A stretch of DNA of 64,000 nucleotides from Salinivibrio siamensis (GCF_001996005.1 NZ_MUFB01000002.1:24001-88000); one strand, 5' to 3'. Counted from the stretch's first letter, positions 27,487 through 37,087 are shown. Made by a program: numbers and translations. Notes: generated from the sequence alone by a model not told the origin.

Positions 27487-28113
27487 ATGAAGCCGTTAAC
27501 CGCGAGACAGCAACAAATCTTCGATTTGATTAAAGCCCACATTGAAGAAACAGGAATGCCCCCGACCCGTGCCGAAATCGCCCGTCAATTGGGTTTTCGC
27601 TCGGCGAATGCCGCAGAGGAGCATTTAAAAGCCTTGGCCCGTAAAGGTGTGTTGGAAATCATTCCAGGGGCATCACGTGGTATTCGTTTGATCAGTGAAG
27701 AAGAGGTGGTGACGCCGGAAGAGCAAGGGCTGCCCTTAATTGGGCGTGTTGCTGCCGGTGAGCCGATGCTGGCGCAAGAGCACGTCGAAAGCCACTATCA
27801 GGTCGATCCTGCTCTGTTCAAGCCCAATGCTGACTTCCTACTTCGTGTCAATGGCATGAGCATGAAAGACATTGGTATTCTCGACGGTGATTTGCTCGCC
27901 GTCCACAAAACGCAAGATGTGCATAACGGCCAAGTGGTGGTTGCCCGTGTCGATGATGATGTGACGGTTAAACGGCTTGAGAAGAAAGGCGCACAAGTGG
28001 TACTTCATGCTGAAAACGATGAATTTATGCCAATTTCGGTGGATTTGACCGCACAATCGCTGACGATTGAAGGCGTTGCTGTGGGGGTGATCCGTAATAC
28101 CGACTGGATGTGA
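27487..28113 (+). CDS. lexA: SOS repressor LexA
   Basis: A 208-residue repressor/self-cleaving protease. The N-terminal winged helix ([26 protein letters not shown], recognition helix near 28-47) binds SOS boxes. The self-cleavage site is Ala90-Gly91 in RVAAGEP, and the catalytic dyad is Ser125 (NGMSMKD) and Lys162 (VTVKRL). RecA filaments trigger cleavage in this family. The tandem LexA boxes directly upstream imply autoregulation. No dinF follows; the DinF-like gene lies 9 kb away. Confidence 0.97.
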   Translation: MKPLTARQQQIFDLIKAHIEETGMPPTRAEIARQLGFRSANAAEEHLKALARKGVLEIIPGASRGIRLISEEEVVTPEEQGLPLIGRVAAGEPMLAQEHVESHYQVDPALFKPNADFLLRVNGMSMKDIGILDGDLLAVHKTQDVHNGQVVVARVDDDVTVKRLEKKGAQVVLHAENDEFMPISVDLTAQSLTIEGVAVGVIRNTDWM

Positions 28114-28191
28114 TCTTGACCTTGGCGGGCGATAGCGTCCGCCATTGGAACGCGGTTAAAAAAACACCTTTGCATTCTTGCTCAGTTAAAC

Positions 28192-28217
28192 GATAATTAT
28201 TATCATCAGTGATTATC
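28192..28217 (+). promoter_or_regulatory. Putative Fur box
   Basis: GATAATTATTATCATCAGT (28192-28210) matches 14 of 19 positions of the Fur consensus GATAATGATAATCATTATC and is followed by GATTATC (28211-28217), which could form an overlapping second site. It ends 16 bp before the likely start of the methyltransferase gene, so bound Fur would block its expression. Confidence 0.6.
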
Positions 28218-28233
28218 GTGTGTGGAGGTGTCC

Positions 28234-29028
28234 GTGCGTACACAACAGCATTCTGTTCCCAGTAAGCTATTTAAGCCAATGTGGCTGCGCAGTCGTGAGA
28301 GCCTGACTGACGACGGCGTGATCTATGATCCCATGGCGGCGGCTGCCTGCCAGGGGTGCGTGTTGCAGCCTGAATGCGATTGGCACAACCTAGATCAAAC
28401 CCAGCTGCTTTATGCCACGCTTACCAGTCAATGTGACGCGATTGTAAAACAATTCTTAGCCCAGCATCCCACTGCGTGGATTATTAACGTGGGTGGCGGA
28501 CTCGATACCCGTTTTTATCGACTAGATAACGGCCGCTGTCGCTGGTTGGAAGTGGACGTAGACGAAACCCTGCTCTGGCGAGAGCGCTTGTTTCATACCA
28601 GTGAGCGTTTTCGCATGGTGCAAGGCTCGGTCAAGCAGCTTGATTGGCTGGCGCAGTTGGCGGTGCCGGCAGGTCATCCCACCATGCTGATTTGCGATCA
28701 AGCCTTGTTAGAGTGCACTAACCAAGAAATTTCTGCCTTTTGCCACCACATTAGCCGTTATTTTCCTCAACTGGAGGCTTGCTTGGTCTTAGCGGGGGAT
28801 AAATGTCATACCCGAATGGGTCAAAAACTCGGCTGTGAGCACTATCAACATGGGTTCACCGACCCCAGAATGGCGATTATTAATGCGTTACCTTGGGCGT
28901 GTCGCGTGGAAGAAAAGTCTCCGCTCGATAAGCCGTGCCCACGGTGGCGTCTATGGCAGCGTGCACTGGCCGCGATGCCTCGCTATCGCCTTCGCTTTAC
29001 GCCGGTGGTGCTACATATCGAAATCTGA
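28234..29028 (+). CDS. Leucine carboxyl methyltransferase-family SAM methyltransferase
   Basis: A 264-residue class I SAM-dependent methyltransferase of the PPM1/TcmP-like (leucine carboxyl methyltransferase) family. SAM-binding motif INVGGGLDTRFYRL is near residue 85, the acidic loop WLEVDVDETLLWRERLF near residue 110, and the motif ICDQALLECTNQE near 155. Family members in bacteria methylate carboxyls of small molecules such as polyketides; the substrate here is unknown. The start is the GTG at 28234, 5 nt after GGAGG (28224-28228). The Fur box upstream suggests induction under iron limitation and so a link to iron use, but no siderophore genes are adjacent. Confidence 0.78.
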   Translation: MRTQQHSVPSKLFKPMWLRSRESLTDDGVIYDPMAAAACQGCVLQPECDWHNLDQTQLLYATLTSQCDAIVKQFLAQHPTAWIINVGGGLDTRFYRLDNGRCRWLEVDVDETLLWRERLFHTSERFRMVQGSVKQLDWLAQLAVPAGHPTMLICDQALLECTNQEISAFCHHISRYFPQLEACLVLAGDKCHTRMGQKLGCEHYQHGFTDPRMAIINALPWACRVEEKSPLDKPCPRWRLWQRALAAMPRYRLRFTPVVLHIEI

Positions 29029-29296
29029 TGCCATGGCGGCCCCCTGCTTACTGTGTTGAGCATCAGTATGTGCTTGGCATCACAATCTTTTTCCCTCTGT
29101 TTTTTTGTCCTTTGGGCAAACCTCTCCTAAATTGAATGTAAATAAAACGTTAATGGTTGTGACCAGCTGTATCGAGGTTTTTCCTTAACGACGGCTTGCT
29201 GATATCGCCACTCTGACCGCTATAACAGCGTACGACGTTGATAAGTGGCGACAAGCAGTAAGGCTTTGCATTGATGCCGTGAGGCAGGAGGGAGCC
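29029..29296. other. 268-bp gap before the cox cluster
   Basis: No gene is seen. It must hold the promoter of the cytochrome oxidase cluster. TTGAAT near 29131 and an AT-rich tract follow, but I cannot pick a convincing -10. The AGGAGG for coxB is at its end (29286-29292). Confidence 0.4.
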
Positions 29297-30448
29297 GTGC
29301 TGAGGCACCAAAGACGAATCCTAGCGCTGAGTTTAACAATGTTCAGTGGCGGTGCAGTAGCCACAGAGCGCGAAGGCTGGAATCTCACCCAAGGGGTGAC
29401 GGCCATCAGCCAGCAGGTGTATGACCTGCATATGACCATTTTCTACATCTGTGTCGCGATTGGCGTACTGGTGTTTGGGGTGATGTTTTGGGCCATCATC
29501 CGTCACCGTAAATCCAAAGGCGCGAAGCCTGCCTCATTTCATGAAAGTACCAAGGTAGAAATTGCGTGGACGCTCGTGCCGTTTTTAATTTTGGTAGGCA
29601 TGGCGATTCCGGCCACCCAGGTGTTACTCGATATGGAAGACACTACCGAGCCGGAACTCACCGTGCAGGTAACGGGATCACAATGGAAGTGGCATTACCG
29701 CTATTTTGACCATGACGTTGCCTTCTTTTCACTGCTTGCCTCAAGTCCTGAACAAATCCGCAATGAGAGACAAAAGCGGGACACCTATTTGCTCGAGGTC
29801 GACCAGCCGCTGGTGTTGCCAGTTGGGCGTAAGGTGCGCTTTTTGATTACTTCGCAAGATGTGATTCATTCGTGGTGGGTGCCTGCCTTTGCGGTGAAAA
29901 AAGATGCTAACCCCGGCTTTATCAATGAGGCGTGGACCAAAATTGATAAGCCCGGCATTTATCGCGGCCAATGTGCAGAGCTGTGCGGTAAAGACCACGG
30001 CTTTATGCCGATTGTGGTGATCGCCAAGCCTCAAGAGGAATTTGATGCTTGGGTGCAAAAAACGGCCCTAGCGCAGCAGAAAGCGCGCGAAGAAGAGCAA
30101 CGCTTGCTGGACATGGAAATGCCGATGGATGAGCTGATGGCGCTAGGCAAGCAGGTGTATGACAGCCGCTGTGGCATGTGTCACCAAAGCGAAGGACAAG
30201 GGATGCCGGGCGTGTTCCCTGCGTTGGCCGGCGCTGAGATTGCCATTCAGCCGGATAGATTGGTCGACCATATCGATATCGTCGTCAACGGTAAGGCAGG
30301 CACCGCCATGCAAGCGTTTGGTCCGCAACTGTCGCTCAAAGAATTGGCGGCGGTGGTGACCTACGAGCGCAATGCGTGGGGCAATGACACCGGTGATACC
30401 GTACAAGCTGCGCAAATCAACGCGGTGAAGTCAGGTGAAGATCTTTAG
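29297..30448 (+). CDS. coxB: Cytochrome c oxidase subunit II with fused cytochrome c domain
   Basis: A 383-residue subunit II of an aa3/caa3-type oxidase. Order: signal-like segment, two membrane helices (near residues 45-65 and 90-110), then the periplasmic cupredoxin domain with the binuclear CuA site. That site is CAELCGKDHGFM (Cys, Cys, His, Met) near residue 225; its first His lies in DVIHSWW. After it comes a cytochrome c domain with heme motif CGMCH near residue 292. The fusion marks a caa3 layout. GTG 29297 is chosen because AGGAGGG is just upstream. First gene of the cox cluster, 9 bp before coxA. Confidence 0.95.
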   Translation: MLRHQRRILALSLTMFSGGAVATEREGWNLTQGVTAISQQVYDLHMTIFYICVAIGVLVFGVMFWAIIRHRKSKGAKPASFHESTKVEIAWTLVPFLILVGMAIPATQVLLDMEDTTEPELTVQVTGSQWKWHYRYFDHDVAFFSLLASSPEQIRNERQKRDTYLLEVDQPLVLPVGRKVRFLITSQDVIHSWWVPAFAVKKDANPGFINEAWTKIDKPGIYRGQCAELCGKDHGFMPIVVIAKPQEEFDAWVQKTALAQQKAREEEQRLLDMEMPMDELMALGKQVYDSRCGMCHQSEGQGMPGVFPALAGAEIAIQPDRLVDHIDIVVNGKAGTAMQAFGPQLSLKELAAVVTYERNAWGNDTGDTVQAAQINAVKSGEDL

Positions 30449-30457
30449 GAGCGCGTG

Positions 30458-32059
30458 ATGACAGATACTACCCCAGATACCTTGCATGACGATCATCACC
30501 ATAAACCGCGTGGGATCATGCGTTGGGTGTTGACCACCAACCACAAAGATATTGGCTCCATGTATCTGATTTTTAGCTTCACCATGTTTTTACTGGGTGG
30601 GGCGATGGCGATGGTGATCCGCGCTGAGCTTTTCCAGCCCGGCCTGCAACTGGTTGAGCCTAACTTTTTCAACCAAATGACCACAGTACACGGCCTGATC
30701 ATGGTGTTTGGCGCGGTGATGCCCGCGTTTACCGGTTTGGCTAACTGGATGGTGCCAATGATGATAGGGGCTCCGGACATGGCGCTGCCACGGATGAATA
30801 ACTGGAGCTTTTGGATCCTGCCGTTTGCGTTCTTACTGCTGATTGGCTCCTTGTTTATGGAAGGTGGCGGCCCTAACTTTGGCTGGACGTTTTACGCGCC
30901 GCTGTCGACCACTTATAGCCCAGACAGTACCGGCCTGTTTGTGTTTGCCCTGCATATTATGGGGATAAGCTCGATCATGGGCGCTATCAATGTGATTGTC
31001 ACCATCACCAATATGCGCGCGCCGGGCATGACCTACATGAAAATGCCGCTGTTTGTTTGGACTTGGCTAATCACGGCCTTTTTGTTGATTGCGGTGATGC
31101 CGGTATTGGCAGGGGCCGCCACCATGGTGCTGACCGATAAGTACTTTGGTACCAGCTTTTTTGATGCCGCGGGGGGCGGCGACCCGGTTTTGTTCCAGCA
31201 TATTTTCTGGTTCTTTGGTCACCCCGAGGTCTACATCATGATTTTGCCAAGCTTTGGCATTATCTCGGCAATCGTCCCTGCGTTCTCGCGCAAGCGCCTG
31301 TTCGGCTATAGCTCGATGGTATACGCCACCGCCTCGATTGCGGGGTTAAGCTTTTTAGTATGGGCGCACCATATGTTCACCACCGGGATGCCGGTGTTTG
31401 CCGAATTATTTTTCATGTTCTGTACCATGCTGATCTCTGTGCCCACTGGGGTGAAGGTCTTTAACTGGGTCGCCACCATGTGGCGGGGTTCCTTGACCTT
31501 TGAAGTGCCTATGTTGTTTGCGATTGCCTTTATTGTGCTGTTCACCATCGGTGGTTTTTCTGGCTTGATGCTGGCGATCACCCCGGTCGATTTTCAGTAT
31601 CACGACACCTATTTTGTGGTCGCACATTTCCACTATGTGCTGGTTTCGGGCGCTGTGTTCTCGATTATGGCCGCGGCTTACTACTGGCTCCCTAAGTGGA
31701 CGGGCCATATGTTTAATGAAACCTTGGCCAAGTGGCACTTCTGGTGTTCGGTGATTTCGGTCAATGTGCTTTTCTTCCCCATGCACTTTCTGGGGCTGGC
31801 GGGGATGCCGCGCCGGATCCCCGATTATGCCCTGCAGTTTGCGGACGTAAACGCCATTGTCAGCATCGGTGGCTTTGCCTTTGGTTTATCGCAACTCATC
31901 TTCTTGGTCGTCGTGGTTAAGTGCGCGCGTGGTGGCGCCCCAGCGGCTGCCAAGCCTTGGGATGGCGCCGAAGGGCTAGAATGGACCGTGCCATCGCCCG
32001 CACCGTATCACACCTTTGAGACACCGCCTGATCTCAAGGAGGTGCGAGATGGTCACTAA
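30458..32059 (+). CDS. coxA: Cytochrome c oxidase subunit I
   Basis: A 533-residue catalytic subunit with twelve membrane helices. Heme and copper ligands are visible: TTVHGLIM (heme a His), FWFFGHPEVYIMILP (CuB His and the cross-linked Tyr), AHHMFTTG (CuB His pair) and VAHFHYVLVSG (heme a3 and heme a His). The EVY motif marks an A-type, proton-pumping oxidase. ATG 30458 has TAGGAG upstream; GTG 30455 is an alternative. Its last 11 bases overlap the next gene. Confidence 0.97.
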   Translation: MTDTTPDTLHDDHHHKPRGIMRWVLTTNHKDIGSMYLIFSFTMFLLGGAMAMVIRAELFQPGLQLVEPNFFNQMTTVHGLIMVFGAVMPAFTGLANWMVPMMIGAPDMALPRMNNWSFWILPFAFLLLIGSLFMEGGGPNFGWTFYAPLSTTYSPDSTGLFVFALHIMGISSIMGAINVIVTITNMRAPGMTYMKMPLFVWTWLITAFLLIAVMPVLAGAATMVLTDKYFGTSFFDAAGGGDPVLFQHIFWFFGHPEVYIMILPSFGIISAIVPAFSRKRLFGYSSMVYATASIAGLSFLVWAHHMFTTGMPVFAELFFMFCTMLISVPTGVKVFNWVATMWRGSLTFEVPMLFAIAFIVLFTIGGFSGLMLAITPVDFQYHDTYFVVAHFHYVLVSGAVFSIMAAAYYWLPKWTGHMFNETLAKWHFWCSVISVNVLFFPMHFLGLAGMPRRIPDYALQFADVNAIVSIGGFAFGLSQLIFLVVVVKCARGGAPAAAKPWDGAEGLEWTVPSPAPYHTFETPPDLKEVRDGH

Positions 32060-32576
32060 ATCAACCCGCTCCGCTCGTCGATTATTGTTGTTAGCGGTGG
32101 CCATGTTTGGCTTTGCGTTTGCCTTAGTACCTTTGTATGACGTGTTCTGTGAGGTGACAGGGATCAACGGCAAAACCGATAACGAGGCGGCCGCATCCAG
32201 TGCGGGCATTGACCAAGACCGCTTGGTGACCATCGAGTTTATCGCCTATATCAACCCGGGGATGCGCTGGACGTTCGAGCCCCAAGTCAACCAGATGAAA
32301 GTGCACCCGGGTGAGACCCACACGATTAATTATCTCGCAACGAACAACGCACGCTATGACACCATTGGCCAAGCCGTGCCTTCGGTCTCGCCGGGTTTAG
32401 CCGCACAGTACTTAAACAAAATTGAATGCTTTTGTTTTAACCGTCAGCCATTGCCGCGTGGCGAGGATGCCTCTTTACCGCTGATCTTTTACGTGGATCC
32501 TGAGTTGCCGGACGATATTAACCACTTAACGCTGGCTTACACTTTGTTTGATGTGACTGCCAGCGCCAAGGAATAA
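32049..32576 (+). CDS. ctaG: Cytochrome c oxidase assembly protein CtaG/Cox11
   Basis: A 175-residue copper chaperone that delivers CuB to subunit I. One N-terminal membrane helix (residues 13-33) ends at LYDVFCEVTG, the Cox11 entry motif. The periplasmic beta-sandwich domain holds the copper-binding CFCFNRQ motif near residue 130. ATG 32049 overlaps coxA by 11 bp with AAGGAGG before it, showing translational coupling. The length fits the family. Confidence 0.95.
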   Translation: MVTKSTRSARRLLLLAVAMFGFAFALVPLYDVFCEVTGINGKTDNEAAASSAGIDQDRLVTIEFIAYINPGMRWTFEPQVNQMKVHPGETHTINYLATNNARYDTIGQAVPSVSPGLAAQYLNKIECFCFNRQPLPRGEDASLPLIFYVDPELPDDINHLTLAYTLFDVTASAKE

Positions 32577-32586
32577 GGAGGCGATC

Positions 32587-33453
32587 ATGGCGACGCCTGA
32601 ACGTTATTATGTCCCTGCCGCGAGTATTTGGCCGATCGTGGGTGCGGTGGCGCTGTTTTTGATTGCCGCTGGTGCAGGTGCCACGGTGGGCGGTTTATTT
32701 GGTGGCAACGGTCCTTGGCTGTTACTGGCTGGCACTGTGCTTATTTTGATTATGCTCACTGGCTGGTTTCGCGACGTGATCCGCGAATCCATGCAAGGGC
32801 TTTACTCAGCGCAAATGGACCGTTCTTTTCGCCAAGGAATGAGCTGGTTTATTTTCTCTGAGGTAATGTTTTTTGGTGCCTTCTTCGGCGCGCTCTTTTA
32901 TGCCCGCTTTATCGCCGTCCCTTGGCTGGGTGGTGCGAGCAATAACGCGATGACCGCGGCGGTGCTGTGGCCAGATTTTGTCGCCCAGTGGCCGTTGACC
33001 CTCACGCCTGGAGGGGTTGAAACCACTGCGATGCCGGCAATGGGACTGCCCTTACTTAACACGCTGATCCTACTCACCTCATCGGTCACGCTCCATATTG
33101 CCCATACCGCGATTGAAAAAAATCAACGTGAGCGATTGAAAGGCTTTTTACTGGTAACGGTGCTGCTTGGGGCGCTGTTTATGTTCTTTCAAGGCGAAGA
33201 GTATGTGCACGCCTATCAAGAAATGAATCTGCGTCTCGACTCCGGGGTGTATGGCAATACCTTCTATTTATTAACCGGCTTTCATGGCCTACACGTGACC
33301 TTGGGTACCATTATGCTGTTGGTGGTGTGGCTGCGTGTGATGCGTGGGCATTTTAGCCCTGAACATCACTTTGGCTTTCAAGCCAGTGCGTGGTATTGGC
33401 ACTTTGTCGATGTGGTCTGGCTATGCCTGTTTGTCTTTGTGTATATCTTGTAG
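32587..33453 (+). CDS. coxC: Cytochrome c oxidase subunit III
   Basis: A 288-residue protein with seven predicted membrane helices. Conserved elements include GMSWFIFSEVMFFGAFFGALFY near residue 80 (with the lipid-contacting Glu), FQGEEYVHAYQEM, FYLLTGFHGLHVTLGT and the C-terminal WYWHFVDVVWL. AAGGAGG precedes the ATG by 4 bp. The stop abuts the convergent DUF2909 gene with a one-base gap. Confidence 0.96.
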   Translation: MATPERYYVPAASIWPIVGAVALFLIAAGAGATVGGLFGGNGPWLLLAGTVLILIMLTGWFRDVIRESMQGLYSAQMDRSFRQGMSWFIFSEVMFFGAFFGALFYARFIAVPWLGGASNNAMTAAVLWPDFVAQWPLTLTPGGVETTAMPAMGLPLLNTLILLTSSVTLHIAHTAIEKNQRERLKGFLLVTVLLGALFMFFQGEEYVHAYQEMNLRLDSGVYGNTFYLLTGFHGLHVTLGTIMLLVVWLRVMRGHFSPEHHFGFQASAWYWHFVDVVWLCLFVFVYIL

Positions 33454-33454
33454 C

Positions 33455-33661
33455 TCAGTAAGGGCGCGGGTTGGGGGCAATCCAGCCCATGGATAGCGCA
33501 ATCAGCAATAACACGAAGACAACCACGGAAAACAGCACACGCCGACCGAGATAACGTGACAAAGGCACAGCGCTATCGCCTTTTAGTAGCACGGGCAAGG
33601 CACGGAAGAGATTAAACAGAATAAAAATCAGTAAACAAATCAGAATGGCTTTGACCAACAT
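33455..33661 (-). CDS. DUF2909 small membrane protein of the cox cluster
   Basis: A 68-residue protein with two membrane helices (residues about 4-24 and 42-62) joined by a basic loop, matching the DUF2909 twin-helix family often found in cox loci. It is encoded on the opposite strand between coxC and the SURF1 gene. Function unknown; association with oxidase assembly is inferred only from gene position. Confidence 0.75.
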   Translation of the reverse strand: MLVKAILICLLIFILFNLFRALPVLLKGDSAVPLSRYLGRRVLFSVVVFVLLLIALSMGWIAPNPRPY

Positions 33662-33688
33662 AAGCGCTCCTTAGCGCAATAGGTAAGC

Positions 33689-34414
33689 ATGAAACAAGGA
33701 CGGCGAATGGGGTTTCTGATATTGACTGTGGTTGTGGTCTTGCTGCTCGTCAAGTTAAGCCATTGGCAATGGACGCGTGGCGAGCAAAAAGCCCAACATC
33801 TGGCACAGTTTGAGGCCAATCAAGCACCAGGTTCACTCGCAAGCGCGGTGCAAAAAGGGCAATTTCTGGCGATCGATGGCCAGTTTCGCCCCGAGTTTGC
33901 CGTGTGGCTCGATAATCAGACCCACCAAGGTCGCGTAGGCTATCGCCTTTTTCTTCCCTTCATTCCAAACCAGCAGCCATCGCGATGGTGGCTGGTGGAA
34001 TTGGGTTGGGTGGCCGCGCCTGCTGTGCGTGCCTTGCCGGCGGTACCCGCGTTGGCGTCGCGCTATCAGCTGTCTGGCTTTATTGATACACCGTCCAGGC
34101 GGGTGGTGCTCAAGAAAGAAACGGCATCGCATAAGTGGCCCGCTCGGGTGCAGCGCATTGACTTACAAGCACTTAAGGCTCAAATGCCCGCGCTGGAGGC
34201 GCAGTGGTTGATACGGGCAGAAAAACTGGTGGATGTGACCACGCCGAGCACAGATGCCTTGGCGCAAGCGGGGGTGACACCGGTGTGGCAGCCGGTGGTG
34301 ATGCCGCCAGTAAAACATTATGGCTATGCCTTGCAGTGGGCGTTAATGGCGCTCGCGGTCAGTATTGGCGCGGGCATCTGGTGGTACAAAACTAAACAGA
34401 GGGAAGCGGTGTGA
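33689..34414 (+). CDS. SURF1 family cytochrome oxidase biogenesis protein
   Basis: A 241-residue membrane protein with the SURF1 layout: an N-terminal membrane helix (about 8-24), a periplasmic domain with VWLDNQTHQGRVGYRLFLPF and WWLVELGWV, and a C-terminal helix (about 216-234) after the KHYGYALQW motif. SURF1 proteins help insert heme a into subunit I. It overlaps the next gene by 4 bases (GTGTGA), indicating coupling. Confidence 0.9.
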   Translation: MKQGRRMGFLILTVVVVLLLVKLSHWQWTRGEQKAQHLAQFEANQAPGSLASAVQKGQFLAIDGQFRPEFAVWLDNQTHQGRVGYRLFLPFIPNQQPSRWWLVELGWVAAPAVRALPAVPALASRYQLSGFIDTPSRRVVLKKETASHKWPARVQRIDLQALKAQMPALEAQWLIRAEKLVDVTTPSTDALAQAGVTPVWQPVVMPPVKHYGYALQWALMALAVSIGAGIWWYKTKQREAV

Positions 34415-34932
34415 AAGGACGCATGACGCTCGTGGCTTTGATTGGCATCTTTGTCCTGCCCGTGGTGGTGGCGAAATTGGTGTTGGAGCAAAGTTGGTAT
34501 GAAAAAGGGGTCACCAATTACGGACAGTTTCTCACTGAGCCGGCGACCTTGAATTGGTTACCTGAGCAAGGCCAGTGGCGGTTGATTTATCGGGTGCCAG
34601 AGCAATGTGACTCTGTGTGCGAGCAAGCGCTGTTTCAGTTAACACAAATTCCGATTGCGGTCGGCAAAGAGCGCGATCGGGTCAGTAGCGTGGCACTGAC
34701 GAGCTCCGCCCCGAAAGCGCCGGAGGTACTGACATGGCAAACCCTGACCACAGAGCAAGCGCGGGCATGGCAGCAGCAAGCGTTTGATAAAAATACCATC
34801 TATCTTAGCGATCCGATGAATAATGTGGTGCTGGCCTATCCGGTCAGTGATGATAAAACCAAGTGGGTCGCGCAAGGCAAAGGCTTGTTACGCGACCTCA
34901 AACGGCTCCTTAAATTGTCAAAGGTAGGCTGA
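34411..34932 (+). CDS. Sco-like membrane protein of the cox cluster
   Basis: A 173-residue protein with one N-terminal membrane helix (residues 6-23). The rest resembles a degenerate Sco/thioredoxin fold: CDSVC (Cys66 and Cys70) fits the CxxxC copper site of Sco proteins, and IYLSDPMNNVVLAYP followed by a basic helix resembles the Sco C-terminus. The usual distal histidine is not evident. It starts with GTG overlapping the SURF1 stop. A role in CuA or cysteine reduction for oxidase assembly is inferred. Confidence 0.6.
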   Translation: MKGRMTLVALIGIFVLPVVVAKLVLEQSWYEKGVTNYGQFLTEPATLNWLPEQGQWRLIYRVPEQCDSVCEQALFQLTQIPIAVGKERDRVSSVALTSSAPKAPEVLTWQTLTTEQARAWQQQAFDKNTIYLSDPMNNVVLAYPVSDDKTKWVAQGKGLLRDLKRLLKLSKVG

Positions 34933-34934
34933 TT

Positions 34935-35957
34935 ATGGCAACGCGTCGCTACCAACTCGCCGTTTTATCGACACTGATACTGGCTGTGCTGGTGGTCGGC
35001 CTCGGCGCGTTTACCCGCCTCACTGAAGCGGGGCTTGGCTGTCCAGACTGGCCCGGATGCTATGGCCATTTGGCCGTGCCCGCCAGTGAAAGCGCGCAAT
35101 CGGTCGCCATGTCGCGTTTCCCAGATGCGCCCATCGATATCAATAAAGCATGGAATGAAATGCTGCACCGCTACGTGGCCGGCACCCTCGGGCTGGCGAT
35201 TTTTGCGTTGGCCTGGATCAGCTGGCGACGTCCTGACTATCGGGCGTTCCGCGCTCTAACTACCTTGCTCAGTGTGGTAGTCATCGCGCAAGCGGCCCTA
35301 GGGATGTGGACGGTGACCCTAAGTTTAATGCCGGTGGTGGTGATGGCGCACTTACTCGGTGGTTTTACTACCGTATGCTTGCTGGTTTGGCTGACGGTGG
35401 CGACAGGCGCATGCCGGTTGCCGGTGATTGCAATGTCGTCATCCGCGCGCCGAGTGGGCACTTTAGCTTTGGTGGCGGTGATTGTTCAAATCGGGCTCGG
35501 CGGTTGGACCTCCGCCAACTATGCCGCCACTGTGTGCACCCAGCTACCTATCTGCGAAAGCCCTTGGTGGCAGCTTTTCACCCCTTCCGCCTTTCACCCT
35601 GTCAGTCCGCTTAGCGACACCTATCAGTTTGGCGTGCTGAACCATGCCGAGCGGGTGACCATCCATGCCACCCACCGTCTTGGCGCCATGGTGGTTACCG
35701 CATTAGTGCTCGCTTGGGCATGGATGCTGTGGCGTGTTGGGGCGCGCGCGCTGGCAATGACGGTGAGTGGTGTGTTGGCGATTCAAATTACGCTGGGGGT
35801 GACCAATGTGGTCGCGCTACTGCCGCTGAGTGTGGCGGTGGCGCATAATCTCGGTGGATTGTCGCTGTTGGCCACATTACTCCTCACCCGATTTTTATGT
35901 CTTTCTCCGTCGACCCGACAAGGAGCCCGTGATGGCACAGTTTCAACGTACCGCTAG
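34935..35957 (+). CDS. ctaA: Heme A synthase CtaA/COX15
   Basis: A 340-residue eight-helix membrane enzyme that converts heme O to heme A. Family markers are [19 protein letters not shown] near residue 26, [12 protein letters not shown] (heme-binding His near residue 79), MAHLLGGF, and [11 protein letters not shown] and [11 protein letters not shown] in the second half. It starts 2 bp after the Sco-like gene and overlaps ctaB by 26 bp. Confidence 0.95.
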   Translation: MATRRYQLAVLSTLILAVLVVGLGAFTRLTEAGLGCPDWPGCYGHLAVPASESAQSVAMSRFPDAPIDINKAWNEMLHRYVAGTLGLAIFALAWISWRRPDYRAFRALTTLLSVVVIAQAALGMWTVTLSLMPVVVMAHLLGGFTTVCLLVWLTVATGACRLPVIAMSSSARRVGTLALVAVIVQIGLGGWTSANYAATVCTQLPICESPWWQLFTPSAFHPVSPLSDTYQFGVLNHAERVTIHATHRLGAMVVTALVLAWAWMLWRVGARALAMTVSGVLAIQITLGVTNVVALLPLSVAVAHNLGGLSLLATLLLTRFLCLSPSTRQGARDGTVSTYR

Positions 35958-36834
35958 TGTTTCGACACCTGCTGGCGCCAATTGGCGTGATTATTACGAG
36001 CTGACCAAACCGCGTGTGGTTGCCATGTTGCTTCTCACCGCGTTGGTGGGCATGTGTTTGGCAACCCCAGGTTGGCCACCTTGGTCGGCGGTGCTGGTGG
36101 GATTATTTGGCATTGGTGCGCAAGCCAGTGCGGCGGCGGTGTTTAATCACGTTATCGATTGGAAAATTGATACGAAAATGCAGCGCACCCGCCATCGTCC
36201 CGTTGCTGAGGGGCGAGTCAGTCAAGGTGCCGCGTTGGCCTTTGCCGTGGTGCTGATGGTGAGCGGTTTTATTGCTTGCTGGTGGTTGAACCCGCTTACC
36301 GCCTGGTTAACGTTTGCCAGCCTGGTCGGGTATGCGTTGGTGTATACCCAGTGGCTTAAACCTGCGACCCCGCAAAATATCGTGATTGGCGGTTTGGCCG
36401 GTGCGATGCCGCCATTGCTTGGCTGGACCGCGGTGACCGGAGAGATCCACGCGCACGCGCTGCTGTTGGTGATGATCATTTTTACTTGGACGCCGCCGCA
36501 CTTTTGGGCGTTAGCAATACATCGCCGCCATGACTATGCCAAAGCCGATGTACCGATGCTGCCTGTCACTCACGGGGTAGGGTTTACCCAAACCATGGTC
36601 TTGCTTTACACCCTACTGCTGGTCATCGTGGGCATTTTACCTTGGCTGACCGGGATGAGTGGTTGGCTGTATCTGGTGGGGGCGACCACCTTAAATCTGG
36701 TCTTTGTCGGCTATGCGTGGCGACTGAAAACCCAGTCGCAAAAAGGCATCGCGTGGCAGACCTTTAAGTTCTCGATATGGCATATCTTCGCGACCTTTGT
36801 GGTGCTGCTTGCCGACCACGCGTTGCGCTATTGA
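35932..36834 (+). CDS. ctaB: Protoheme IX farnesyltransferase (heme O synthase)
   Basis: A 300-residue UbiA-superfamily membrane enzyme (also named cyoE) that attaches farnesyl to heme b, giving heme O for CtaA. Motifs: [33 protein letters not shown] (Asp motif, near residues 70-88) and [21 protein letters not shown] near residue 190. ATG 35932 has AAGGAG upstream and aligns with the family start; the longer frame runs through ctaA. It is the last gene of the cox cluster, facing a small lipoprotein gene across 4 bp. Confidence 0.95.
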   Translation: MAQFQRTASVSTPAGANWRDYYELTKPRVVAMLLLTALVGMCLATPGWPPWSAVLVGLFGIGAQASAAAVFNHVIDWKIDTKMQRTRHRPVAEGRVSQGAALAFAVVLMVSGFIACWWLNPLTAWLTFASLVGYALVYTQWLKPATPQNIVIGGLAGAMPPLLGWTAVTGEIHAHALLLVMIIFTWTPPHFWALAIHRRHDYAKADVPMLPVTHGVGFTQTMVLLYTLLLVIVGILPWLTGMSGWLYLVGATTLNLVFVGYAWRLKTQSQKGIAWQTFKFSIWHIFATFVVLLADHALRY

Positions 36835-36838
36835 GAGG

Positions 36839-37087
36839 CTACTTTAGCCCTTGCGCCGACAACACGGTGGCTTTGTCGGCGACAAACGAGACTTTGATAT
36901 GTTTACCATCGCCGCCCCATACACAGTGAGTCAAGCCCATGGTGTCGTCGCATTGGCTAGGCTCGCCAATGTGGCTCACAACCACGTCATAACTCATGCC
37001 CACTTCGAGCTGATCGTAGTTTTGCTTGGTCACTTTCGAGCAACCCGCTAGCAATACCACCAACACACAGGCAAAAAATACACGCAT
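36839..37087 (-). CDS. Small lipoprotein, DUF3862/SmpA-like
   Basis: An 82-residue lipoprotein with signal peptide and lipobox LAGC (Cys16). The mature part YDQLEVGMSYDVVVSHIGEPSQC matches the DUF3862 fold, related to SmpA/BamE-type domains. The start at 37085-37087 has GGAAAGG upstream. It is probably anchored in the outer membrane because +2 is Ser. Function unknown. Confidence 0.8.
   Translation of the reverse strand: MRVFFACVLVVLLAGCSKVTKQNYDQLEVGMSYDVVVSHIGEPSQCDDTMGLTHCVWGGDGKHIKVSFVADKATVLSAQGLK

Noticed and set aside
28125-28145. Hairpin after lexA considered as a terminator
   Set aside because: A stem of about 9 bp with a wobble is present, but no T-rich tail follows, so termination is unsupported.
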